Below are positions 7,750 to 14,027 of a DNA stretch of 14,097 nt, in pieces. Every line of letters begins with the position of its first letter. Within the stretch, counting starts at the first letter, position 1. Where the stretch lies: assembly GCA_902774195.1 (NCBI GenBank), contig CACYHM010000037.1:1-14097 (forward strand), given 5' to 3'. This DNA is from an uncultured Eubacteriales bacterium (lineage in GTDB: Bacteria > Bacillota_A > Clostridia > Peptostreptococcales > Anaerovoracaceae). The position numbers and the translations under genes were made by a program. The notes beneath the pieces are model-generated. The model was not told the origin of the DNA. It did not search any database and saw only the letters and a list, made by a program, of their open reading frames with translations.

Positions 7750-8883
7750 ATGAAAAGCAGATACATAGTGCTCATCCCGGCATACGAGCCGGGAGAGAAG
7801 CTCATAAGTCTCGTACATGATCTCAGGGACAGAGGATTCGATATCGTCGTCGTCGATGACGGCAGCGGTATGGACTACAGAGATACATTCGAAAAAGTTT
7901 CGCATGACGCCGTCGTGCTCACCCATCCTGAGAACCGCGGAAAGGGCGCGGCTCTCAGGAACGGACTGAGCTACATACTGAACTACATGGCCTACGACGA
8001 GGTCGCCAGAACGCCTTCAGGCGTAAGGGAGCTGAGCGGCAGGGACGCAGTCGTAGTAACGGTAGACGCTGACGGTCAGCATCTGCCGGACGATGTCCTC
8101 AGAGTGGCCCGCATAGCCGGGAACAGGCGGGATGCCCTGGTGCTCGGATCGAGGGCCCTCGAAGAGGACGTTCCGGCAAGGAGCAGGTTCGGAAACACAG
8201 TCACAAGACACGTATACAGCGCGGTGACGGGAGTCAGGGTCCACGATACCCAGACCGGCCTCAGGGCTTTCAGCCGCGACCTCATACCGGCGCTTCTGGA
8301 GATAGAGGGAGACCGCTACGAGTATGAGATCAACATGCTCCTGACTCTCGCGACGGAGGGCTACACCATCATCGAGGAGAGGATAGAGACCGTGTACGAG
8401 GACAACAACAGTGGTTCGCACTTCAGGACGGTGCGGGACTCGTTCAGAGTATATAAGGAGATCCTGAAATTCTCTGCCTCCTCGCTTGCGAGCTTTGCCA
8501 TAGACTACTGCATGTATGCGGTGCTGCTCACCCTCACGGGCACGCTGGGCATGACGCACGGTCTGGTCATCTCGAATATCGGGGCAAGGCTCGTGAGCGG
8601 GACGGCGAACTACATGATGAACAGAAAGCTTGTCTTCAAAAGCAGGACGGGTTTCGCGAAGTCGGCCGCGCAGTATATCGCGCTGGCAGCTCTCATACTT
8701 GCCGGCAATACTCTGGTCCTGAGCCTGCTGGCCGGGACATTCGGCATCAACAGCATGATCGCAAAGCTGATCACTGAGATACTGTTCTTCGTCATCAGCT
8801 GGACGGTCCAGAAATACGTTATCTTCTTCAGCAATGAGAGCGCAGGAGAGACTGCCTTGACAGGAGAGGAGGAGACGGCATGA
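7750..8883 (+). CDS. GT2 glycosyltransferase fused to a GtrA-like membrane domain
   Basis: A 377-residue two-domain protein. Residues 1 to about 230 are a family 2 glycosyltransferase: IVLIPAYEPGEKL opening strand, VVVDDGS nucleotide-binding motif, NRGKGAALRNG, the metal-binding DAD at 106-108 (TVDADGQHLPDD), and DTQTGLRAF typical of polyprenyl-phosphate glycosyltransferases. Residues about 240-365 are a GtrA-like domain with four membrane helices (FSASSLASFAIDYCMY, then NYMMNRKLVF and the terminal SWTVQKYVIFF). This fusion usually makes a lipid-linked sugar and helps move it across the membrane. The ATG has AAAGGAG seven bases upstream. Its stop overlaps the next start as ATGA, so the two genes are translationally coupled. 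The donor sugar cannot be read from sequence. Confidence 0.93.
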   Translation: MKSRYIVLIPAYEPGEKLISLVHDLRDRGFDIVVVDDGSGMDYRDTFEKVSHDAVVLTHPENRGKGAALRNGLSYILNYMAYDEVARTPSGVRELSGRDAVVVTVDADGQHLPDDVLRVARIAGNRRDALVLGSRALEEDVPARSRFGNTVTRHVYSAVTGVRVHDTQTGLRAFSRDLIPALLEIEGDRYEYEINMLLTLATEGYTIIEERIETVYEDNNSGSHFRTVRDSFRVYKEILKFSASSLASFAIDYCMYAVLLTLTGTLGMTHGLVISNIGARLVSGTANYMMNRKLVFKSRTGFAKSAAQYIALAALILAGNTLVLSLLAGTFGINSMIAKLITEILFFVISWTVQKYVIFFSNESAGETALTGEEETA

Positions 8884-9809
8884 TCAGGAAGCACAAGATC
8901 CTTCTGGCATACCTGCTGGTCCTGGCGGTATTCACGACATATGTCGCACTGGATACCTTCGTGATCACAAGGGTATACAGCGGAGAAGGAATCCAGACAT
9001 CGGATCAGAGCGAGCGTACCGGGGCAGGAAGCAGCGGCAGCGGATCGGAAGGAGAGGCTCTGGTGCCCGTTATCACTTCAAACAGCTATACAGACAGCAA
9101 TATCTCCGTGGAGATCAGCGGATACAGCGTAGAGGACACCGAAGTATATGCGGCCGAAGTGAGCCTCGCATCGCCTGAATATCTTAAGACGGCGCTGGCA
9201 CAGGGGCTTTACGGCAAGAACGTGACGGAGGAGACTTCACAGATCGCCGAAGACAACGACGCGATACTGGCGGTAAACGGCGATTATTACGGGACACGCG
9301 AAAAGGGATATGTCATCAGGAACGGTCAGCTCTACAGGGATACGGCGGTCTCCGGACAGGAGGACCTGGTGATCTATAAGGACGGGTCGTTCGGCATCAT
9401 CAGCGAAGACGAGGTCACGGCAGATGAGCTTCTGGCTGACGGAGTGGTCAACAATCTGTCCTTCGGGCCGGTGCTCGTCGAAAACGGTAAGGTTGCAGTC
9501 GGGACGGATGAAGAGGTCGCCAAAGCGATGGGCAGCAACCCGAGGACTACGATCGGCATAAAGGCTGACGGAACTTATCTATTCGTGGTCGCGGACGGCA
9601 GGACGGACGAGAGCGAAGGGCTTTCGCTGTACGAACTCGCGGACTTCATGAAGGAACTCGGGGCCGTTACAGCCTACAACCTCGACGGAGGCGGCTCATC
9701 GACCATGGTCTTCAACGGCGTAGTCATAAACAACCCGACAGGAGGCCGCGCCGGACACGGAGAAGGGACTGAAAGGAGTGTGAGCGACATTGTATACATC
9801 GGTTACTGA
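8880..9809 (+). CDS. Phosphodiester glycosidase (NAGPA domain) family exported protein
   Basis: A 309-residue protein anchored by one N-terminal membrane helix (about 7-27), then a Ser/Gly-rich linker (about 38-60) and an extracellular NAGPA-like domain. The family is named for the mammalian enzyme that uncovers mannose-6-phosphate by removing N-acetylglucosamine from a phosphodiester; bacterial members are linked to exopolysaccharide and teichoic-acid-like polymers. Visible motifs: AVNGDYYGTREKGYVIRNG, SNPRTTIGIKADGTYLFVV, AYNLDGGGSSTMV (D269 in the LDGGGSS core), and the closing GTERSVSDIVYIGY. All are in the usual order, so it looks intact. It overlaps the glycosyltransferase by 4 bases and the next gene by 20. 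It probably trims or edits sugar-phosphate linkages on the polymer made by this operon (inference). Confidence 0.9.
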   Translation: MIRKHKILLAYLLVLAVFTTYVALDTFVITRVYSGEGIQTSDQSERTGAGSSGSGSEGEALVPVITSNSYTDSNISVEISGYSVEDTEVYAAEVSLASPEYLKTALAQGLYGKNVTEETSQIAEDNDAILAVNGDYYGTREKGYVIRNGQLYRDTAVSGQEDLVIYKDGSFGIISEDEVTADELLADGVVNNLSFGPVLVENGKVAVGTDEEVAKAMGSNPRTTIGIKADGTYLFVVADGRTDESEGLSLYELADFMKELGAVTAYNLDGGGSSTMVFNGVVINNPTGGRAGHGEGTERSVSDIVYIGY

Positions 9810-10218
9810 CAGACAAAGGCGCAGAGGCCTCAGGTACCTCGCGGCAGCCATACTGGTCGCCGCTGCGGGCGGGGTGTACGAATACTTCAGCCACGGAGTG
9901 ATGTCGAACTACATGATCTTCGCTTTCATGGTGCCTCTGCTTGCGGGGGCGGTCCCGAACCTTCTGGCATCGTTTGCGGGCGATAAAAAAAGAGCGGACA
10001 GCGGAAGTTCTGCTGCTGCAGGACTGCAGCTCGCTGCTGCCGCAACGCTGACCGCGGGAAGCCTGGTGAACGGTGCGCTCGAGATATACGGGACGACCAA
10101 CAGGCTGATGATATTCTATCCTGTTGCCGGCCTCGCACTTCTGACGGCGGCTCTTGCAGCATATGTCCTCCGGGACCGGAGACTCAGCGCAAAGCCTTCA
10201 GAACAAGGGCGGATATGA
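9790..10218 (+). CDS. Small four-helix membrane protein of unknown family
   Basis: A 142-residue hydrophobic protein I do not recognise. It starts at TTG (9790), the first start possible after an in-frame TGA at 9781, with AAAGGAG 11 bases upstream. It overlaps the preceding gene by 20 bases in another frame. A basic N-terminus (RQRRRGLRYL) leads into predicted helices at about 15-33, 38-62, 74-95 and 103-126; the tail is basic and polar. Positive charge near the N-terminus and between helices 2 and 3 (GDKKRADS) suggests that these parts are cytoplasmic. Its place as last gene of the polymer operon suggests an accessory membrane role. Its last 35 bases overlap the 3' end of the convergent Gx-transporter reading frame, and no terminator separates them. 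Confidence 0.75.
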   Translation: MYTSVTDRQRRRGLRYLAAAILVAAAGGVYEYFSHGVMSNYMIFAFMVPLLAGAVPNLLASFAGDKKRADSGSSAAAGLQLAAAATLTAGSLVNGALEIYGTTNRLMIFYPVAGLALLTAALAAYVLRDRRLSAKPSEQGRI

Positions 10219-10624
10219 TGCCCACGAGTATGCCGGCGGCTATGCCGCTGAACATGAGAACAGGAAAATAGAAGAATATGCGCAGGTCCTCTATCAGGGC
10301 GGCAGCCATGAGCAGCTGTCCCAGATTGTGAAGGACTCCTGCGGCCATACTGACACCGGTCACTGAAAAGAGGCCGGTTTTTTTGAGTATGATCATGCCT
10401 ATAAGGCTGAGCGATGCTCCGGCCAGCGAATACAGCATGCCGAAAAGACCGTTGAATAAAAGGCCCGCGATCACTATCCTGATAACGCTGACCGCGACGG
10501 CGTCCTTCGGCCCGAACTTGTACAGCGCGATCACCGTGACAACGTTGGCGATACCGAGTTTGATGCCTGGTATGCCCGGGTTGTATGGTATAATTGCTTC
10601 GATATATGAAAAGATGAGTATCCG
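10184..10624 (-). pseudogene. Gx transporter family protein, missing its N-terminus and start codon
   Basis: The reading frame covers nearly all of a Gx transporter (also called heptaprenyl diphosphate synthase component I; a small ECF-S-like membrane protein). It runs from ILIFSYIEAIIPYNPGIPG through IKLGIANVVTVIALYKFG, LFNGLFGMLYSLAGASL, LKKTGLFSVTGVSMAAGV and LHNLGQLLMAA to LVLKALR, about 146 residues. Relatives have about 20 more residues at the start, including the first half of helix 1. No ATG, GTG or TTG is available at the start of the homologous region. The frame stays open upstream, but that part is antisense-like translation of the NusG-II gene. AAGGAGGTGG (10634-10625) lies directly before the remnant and may be its old ribosome site. 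A deletion at the NusG-II/Gx junction is the simplest reading; an assembly error is the alternative. Confidence 0.8.
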
Positions 10625-11043
10625 CCACCTCCTTCGATGGTCACTACCAGGCGGTTGGGAAGGCACACTATGCTCTCGCCTGCCTTCGAGATGCTCACGT
10701 GCTCTGTGCAGACCTGGTTCCTGCACGAGGCGGCGGTGACTGAGACTTTGCCTCCGCTTATGCGCACGATGTTGAAATATCTGTACCGGGTGCATTCGTC
10801 ACCGGCATCTGCAGGGGCTGCTTTCGGATCTCTGTAGCTGACTCCGGACGGAGCGGGCACGATTATCTCGGTGTCCTTTGAAAGGGGATATTCAGCGAAG
10901 AGCTCTCCGCCTGACTCGATGACGACCTTGGCGCCGGACCCTGCGTCCGCGCGGGACACAGCAAGAAAAGCCGAGGCTGCAAGACCGGCGGCTACCAGTA
11001 CGATAAAGAGTATTATATCTGCTTTTCTGATGTACTCTTTCAT
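10531..11043 (-). CDS. NusG domain II-containing protein with aberrant C-terminal tail
   Basis: A 170-residue reading frame. An N-terminal membrane helix (about 10-28) is followed by an extracytoplasmic NusG domain II (about 35-133), including YRYFNIVRISGGKVSV, the two-Cys segment ASCRNQVCTEH and GESIVCLPNRLVVTIEGGG. Family members end soon after CLPNRVVV. Here the frame runs on for about 37 residues (from YSSFHISKQLYH) that are an out-of-frame translation of the adjacent Gx transporter gene. The natural C-terminus and stop codon therefore appear lost in the same event that removed the Gx start. The function of such membrane NusG-II proteins is unknown; they are often next to Gx transporters and ApbE or RNF genes, as here. 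The start ATG lies only 7 bases after a TATAAT with no ribosome site, which suggests a leaderless transcript. Confidence 0.85.
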   Translation of the reverse strand: MKEYIRKADIILFIVLVAAGLAASAFLAVSRADAGSGAKVVIESGGELFAEYPLSKDTEIIVPAPSGVSYRDPKAAPADAGDECTRYRYFNIVRISGGKVSVTAASCRNQVCTEHVSISKAGESIVCLPNRLVVTIEGGGGYSSFHISKQLYHTTRAYQASNSVSPTLSR

Positions 11044-11050
11044 AGGCTAC

Positions 11051-11059
11051 ATTATAACA
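11051..11059 (-). promoter_or_regulatory. Extended -10 promoter of the NusG-II / Gx genes
   Basis: The minus strand reads TGTTATAAT, an extended -10 (TGn before a perfect TATAAT). No clear -35 is present. Predicted transcription start falls at or within a base or two of the ATG at 11043. Confidence 0.65.
11053..11058 (+). promoter_or_regulatory. Candidate -10 element of the ApbE gene, overlapping the divergent -10
   Basis: TATAAC on the plus strand (five of six consensus) shares four base pairs with the minus-strand TATAAT. It would start transcription near 11065 and leave a leader of about 17 nt with GGAG at 11073-11076. No good -35 is visible. Confidence 0.45.
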
Positions 11060-11081
11060 TACTGACAGGGACGGAGATATC

Positions 11082-12182
11082 ATGCACAGATCAGAGGAAG
11101 GTGCGGTGCGTCACAGGATCTTCAATAAACAAAACCTAATAAGAAGCGCCGGGACTGTTGTGCTTGCCCTGTCGATGTCTCTCTGTCTGACTGCGTGCGG
11201 CACATCTTCGCCTGAGCCGGTATCGAAGGACGGCTACTATCTGGACACCATATGTTCGGTGTCGGTCTACAGGATGAAGGATGATGACGGCGCCGTGCAG
11301 GCCGCTTCAGGGATGGAGGATCGAGCGAACGAGGCCATCGAAGAAGCTTTTGCCGAATGCAAAGAGCTCGAGGACCTTCTCAGCAGGACCCGCGCGGATT
11401 CAGACGTAAGCAGGATAAACGCCGCGAAGGGCGAATGGACTGAGGTCAGCGCTCAGACCGCCGAAGTGATAAAAAAAGGCATCGAGTATTCGGAGCTGTC
11501 CGGAGGAGACTTCGATATTACGGTCGGAGGACTGACGGAGCAGTGGAACTTCCATGCGGCCGAAGGGGAGGCAAAGCTTCCCGATGAAAAAGCTCTCGCC
11601 GAAGCAGCGAAGCATGTAGATTACAGAAAGATAGAAACAGACGGCAACAGGGTCAGGCTGACAGATCCCGAAAGCAGGCTCGACCTGGGCGGCATAGCCA
11701 AGGGCTACATCGGAGACAAAATGACGGAGGTCCTCGAAAAAAAGGGCGTCGTCTCGGCGACAATAAACCTCGGAGGCAATGTCATCTGCATCGGGAGCAA
11801 GACGGACGATGAAGACTTCGTTATAGGAGTAGAGACGCCGTTCTCCGACCGCACGGAGATAATAGGAAAGATAAAGGCGAGGGACAAGACCCTCGTAACT
11901 TCCGGGGTGTATGAGAGAAAGATCGAGGTGGATGGAAAGACCTATCACCATATACTGGACACGAAGACCGGCTGGCCGGTAAAGACGGATCTTGACGCGG
12001 TCACGCTGATCGCAGACAAGGGCCGCTCTGCGGACATAGACGCCCTGAGCACCACCTGTCTCATAAAGGGCTCCAAAGAGGGGAAGAAGTTCATCGAGGG
12101 CCTCGACGGCATCGAAGCTGTGTTCGTGCTTTCCGACGGCAGCATACTCACGACGGACGGAGCCGGATTCGAAAAGGAGTAA
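11082..12182 (+). CDS. apbE: FAD:protein FMN transferase (ApbE family) lipoprotein
   Basis: A 366-residue exported lipoprotein. ApbE enzymes transfer FMN from FAD to a Thr or Ser of exported redox proteins such as RNF, NQR or FMN-binding-domain reductases. The signal peptide ends in lipobox LTAC with C39 lipidated. Family motifs follow in order: DTICSVSVY, LLSRTRADSDVSRIN, SGGDFDITVGGLTEQWNF, LDLGGIAKGYIGDKM, ATINLGGNVICIG, YHHILDTKTGWPV, and the metal-binding ADIDALSTTCLIKG. Catalytic features look intact. The chosen ATG has GGAG five bases upstream. An in-frame GTG at 11106 preceded by GAGGAAGG would give a more usual signal peptide length. Divergent NusG-II and Gx genes are frequent partners; no flavinylation target is in the window. 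The SurE-fusion gene follows after 34 bases, probably in the same transcript. Confidence 0.93.
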   Translation: MHRSEEGAVRHRIFNKQNLIRSAGTVVLALSMSLCLTACGTSSPEPVSKDGYYLDTICSVSVYRMKDDDGAVQAASGMEDRANEAIEEAFAECKELEDLLSRTRADSDVSRINAAKGEWTEVSAQTAEVIKKGIEYSELSGGDFDITVGGLTEQWNFHAAEGEAKLPDEKALAEAAKHVDYRKIETDGNRVRLTDPESRLDLGGIAKGYIGDKMTEVLEKKGVVSATINLGGNVICIGSKTDDEDFVIGVETPFSDRTEIIGKIKARDKTLVTSGVYERKIEVDGKTYHHILDTKTGWPVKTDLDAVTLIADKGRSADIDALSTTCLIKGSKEGKKFIEGLDGIEAVFVLSDGSILTTDGAGFEKE

Positions 12183-12216
12183 GGGACAGAATACCGGAAA
12201 ATAAAAGGAAAGAAAA

Positions 12217-13503
12217 ATGATCAAAGTACTTGTAACGAACGACGACGGAATAGACGCAGCCGGACTGACCGCGCTGGTAGAGAAGCTTGCCGACCACGCT
12301 GAAGTATATGTTGCGGCACCGGCAGACCAGCAGAGCGCCAAGAGCCAGAGCATAACCTTCCTGCGCGAAGTGCATGCCGAAGAAAGAGAAGTCAAAGGCG
12401 CTGTCAGGGCGTGGGCTGTGGACGGAACGCCGACGGACTGCGTCAAGTGGGCTGTAGGCAGACTCGGAAAGGAGGGCATCGAACCGGACTTTCTTTTCAG
12501 CGGAATAAACCTGGGGATGAATCTCGGACTTGCCGCATATTACTCAGGAACGATCGGAGCTGCAAGGGAAGGCGCACTGAACGGGATACGCTCCATCGCT
12601 CTTTCCGTCGGTCACTACAATATAAATCACGAGACGCTGAGCTTCGACTACGTGCTCGGTCAGCTGCCGCGCTTCATGGAGATGGCTCTCAAGCTGAGCC
12701 CTTCGACAGTGATAAGCGTCAATGCGCCTGATGCCCCTTCATGGGAGATAAAGGGGCTCCGCATAGTACCGGCTGCGCCGTTCGGCTATGCCGAAAAATA
12801 CATGTTCACAGAGACTGAGAGCGGGGGCTTTCAGCTGAAGACCGAGAAGACCGGAAGGGATGACCGGATGCGTTACGATTTCGACTGGGTGGAGGAAGGA
12901 TACGCAACAGTATCTCCTCTTCCGACGTCTATCGCGGATCCGGTGGCTCTCATGAAGCTCAGAGACCAGGCCCAGGAGTCGGAGTGCCTGGCTGTCATCA
13001 TCGATGCTCAGGCGGACGTGCTGGAGGTCATCAAAAAACCGCGCAGGTTCACGGAGAACATGGAGAGATTCGCACGCTGCATCAGCAGGATGAACATCCC
13101 GATGCTCATAACAGAGACGTACGGGCAGGGAAAGACCCTGAAGGAAGTACGGAAGTACGCCGGAGACAGCGAGCGCGTCGAGAGGACCGCGCCTGACGCG
13201 TGGACTTCGCCGGACATGGAAAGGAATGTATCGGCCCTCGGACCTGACAGGGTCGTCATGGCAGGAGCTCTCGCAAATACTGCTGTCAGAGAGACTGCGC
13301 TCGGATTCCTCGAAAGAGGCATAGAGGTGATCATAGCAGAGGACTGCTGCGCCGCCACCTCGAAAAAAGAGCGCAAACGGGCGATGGAGGACCTCAGCGA
13401 TGCGGGATGCAGGATCGACAGCTCGGAAACGATCATCATGGAGCTCGCCGGAGGATGTACGAAACAGGTGATGGATGCCGTCAAAGAGATCATCTATTCC
13501 TGA
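12217..13503 (+). CDS. SurE 5'/3'-nucleotidase fused to a degenerate isochorismatase-like domain
   Basis: A 428-residue cytoplasmic fusion; stand-alone SurE proteins are about 250 residues. Residues 1 to about 245 are SurE, a metal-dependent nucleoside monophosphatase. The active site is complete: NDDG with D9 and D10, S40 in APADQQSAKSQS, N98 in FSGINLGMNLG, plus GTPTDCV and YYSGTIGAAREGAL. Residues about 255-428 have the isochorismatase/cysteine-hydrolase fold: VIIDAQAD (catalytic Asp D263), NIPMLITETYGQG, the strand RVVMAGALANTAVRETA, and GIEVIIAEDCCAATSK. In active relatives the middle strand reads like G-x-x-T-x-x-C-V; here Ala356 replaces the nucleophilic Cys, and the expected Lys region reads ERTAPDAW with no Lys. 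The second domain is therefore probably not a standard hydrolase; it may bind a ligand or mediate assembly. Ribosome site AAAGGAAAG precedes the ATG. I know of no described SurE fusion of this type. Confidence 0.88.
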   Translation: MIKVLVTNDDGIDAAGLTALVEKLADHAEVYVAAPADQQSAKSQSITFLREVHAEEREVKGAVRAWAVDGTPTDCVKWAVGRLGKEGIEPDFLFSGINLGMNLGLAAYYSGTIGAAREGALNGIRSIALSVGHYNINHETLSFDYVLGQLPRFMEMALKLSPSTVISVNAPDAPSWEIKGLRIVPAAPFGYAEKYMFTETESGGFQLKTEKTGRDDRMRYDFDWVEEGYATVSPLPTSIADPVALMKLRDQAQESECLAVIIDAQADVLEVIKKPRRFTENMERFARCISRMNIPMLITETYGQGKTLKEVRKYAGDSERVERTAPDAWTSPDMERNVSALGPDRVVMAGALANTAVRETALGFLERGIEVIIAEDCCAATSKKERKRAMEDLSDAGCRIDSSETIIMELAGGCTKQVMDAVKEIIYS

Positions 13504-13611
13504 TAATGGATCCGGCATGTCTCCTGCTCCCCCGCATATTTGTATATCGGATGGAGAAAGGTGCAGAAATCAGATCCGTACATCTATATTGAACAAAAAA
13601 GGAGGCCGGCT

Positions 13612-13917
13612 ATGGCAGAGAACAAAGAAAAGTATTATGCGGACGAGCAGCTCGACCTGGAACAGCTTGATGAGGTCTCGGGAGGAAGACTGACGAAGCA
13701 TGCAGATGAAACCATGGATTCGATCCTCAGAGTTCGCTGTGCGGGAGGTTACTCATACAAAGAGACAAGGGCTATTATCATAGACTGCTTCAACAAGAAG
13801 AAAGGGCTGCCGACCAAGGACTATGCGCCGGAAGACCTTGACTACTTCCTGAATTATCTCGATACAAACTGGCCGAGAGTAAGAGAGTATATCAAAGAAA
13901 AATACAAAGACTGGTAA
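13612..13917 (+). CDS. Small double-glycine leader peptide (bacteriocin- or signal-like)
   Basis: A 101-residue protein. I chose ATG 13612 because GGAGG lies six bases upstream; the frame is open further upstream, but that part has no ribosome site. The first 25 residues are acidic and end in LDLEQLDEVSGG, a good match to the double-glycine leaders recognised by peptidase-containing ABC exporters. Cleavage after G25 would release 76 residues starting RLTKHADET. The mature part has two Cys (CAGG and DCF), is charged and probably helical, and ends with aromatic residues (YIKEKYKDW). It matches no bacteriocin family I know. No exporter, immunity or modification gene is in the window. A candidate -10 TATATT lies at 13585-13590 with a poor -35. 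The gene has its own terminator. It could be a bacteriocin, an export-dependent signal, or a non-exported protein with a chance leader match. Confidence 0.78.
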   Translation: MAENKEKYYADEQLDLEQLDEVSGGRLTKHADETMDSILRVRCAGGYSYKETRAIIIDCFNKKKGLPTKDYAPEDLDYFLNYLDTNWPRVREYIKEKYKDW

Positions 13918-13923
13918 AGATGC

Positions 13924-13948
13924 GGCTGTTGTAAAACAGCCCTTTTTT
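13924..13948 (+). terminator. Rho-independent terminator after the double-glycine peptide gene
   Basis: Perfect 7-bp stem GGCTGTT (13924-13930) and AACAGCC (13935-13941) with loop GTAA, followed by C and six T. It lies seven bases after the stop codon. Confidence 0.92.
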
Positions 13949-13985
13949 ATTGCCCTTGTACTATAAAAAATAAAACGCGATAAAC

Positions 13986-14014
13986 TTTACAACGATCGGA
14001 AAGAATGATATATT
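13986..14014 (+). promoter_or_regulatory. Strong promoter of the tRNA-Thr gene
   Basis: A -35 TTTACA (13986-13991), exactly 17 bases of spacer, and -10 TATATT (14009-14014), each five of six consensus. TGA just before the -10 adds an extended element. Predicted start is near 14021, seven bases before the tRNA. Confidence 0.82.
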
Positions 14015-14027
14015 AATAAAGCTATGC

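Noticed and set aside
10355..10384. Plus-strand hairpin ACCGG...CCGGT followed by seven T, as terminator of the polymer operon
   Set aside because: Only five base pairs with a 14-nt loop, and it falls in conserved coding sequence (LKKTGLFSVTG) of the Gx gene, so chance is likely.
11044..11081. FMN riboswitch upstream of the flavin-related ApbE gene
   Set aside because: The 38-base gap is far too short, and no conserved riboswitch core is present.
11400..12479. Long minus-strand open frame (359 codons) across the ApbE and SurE-fusion genes
   Set aside because: Antisense to two clearly conserved genes, Ser/Leu-rich translation with no recognisable domain and no plausible ribosome site.
13504..13611. 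Longer N-terminus of the double-glycine protein from 13540
   Set aside because: The upstream start lacks a ribosome site, and the extension would sit before a leader that already fits perfectly from ATG 13612.
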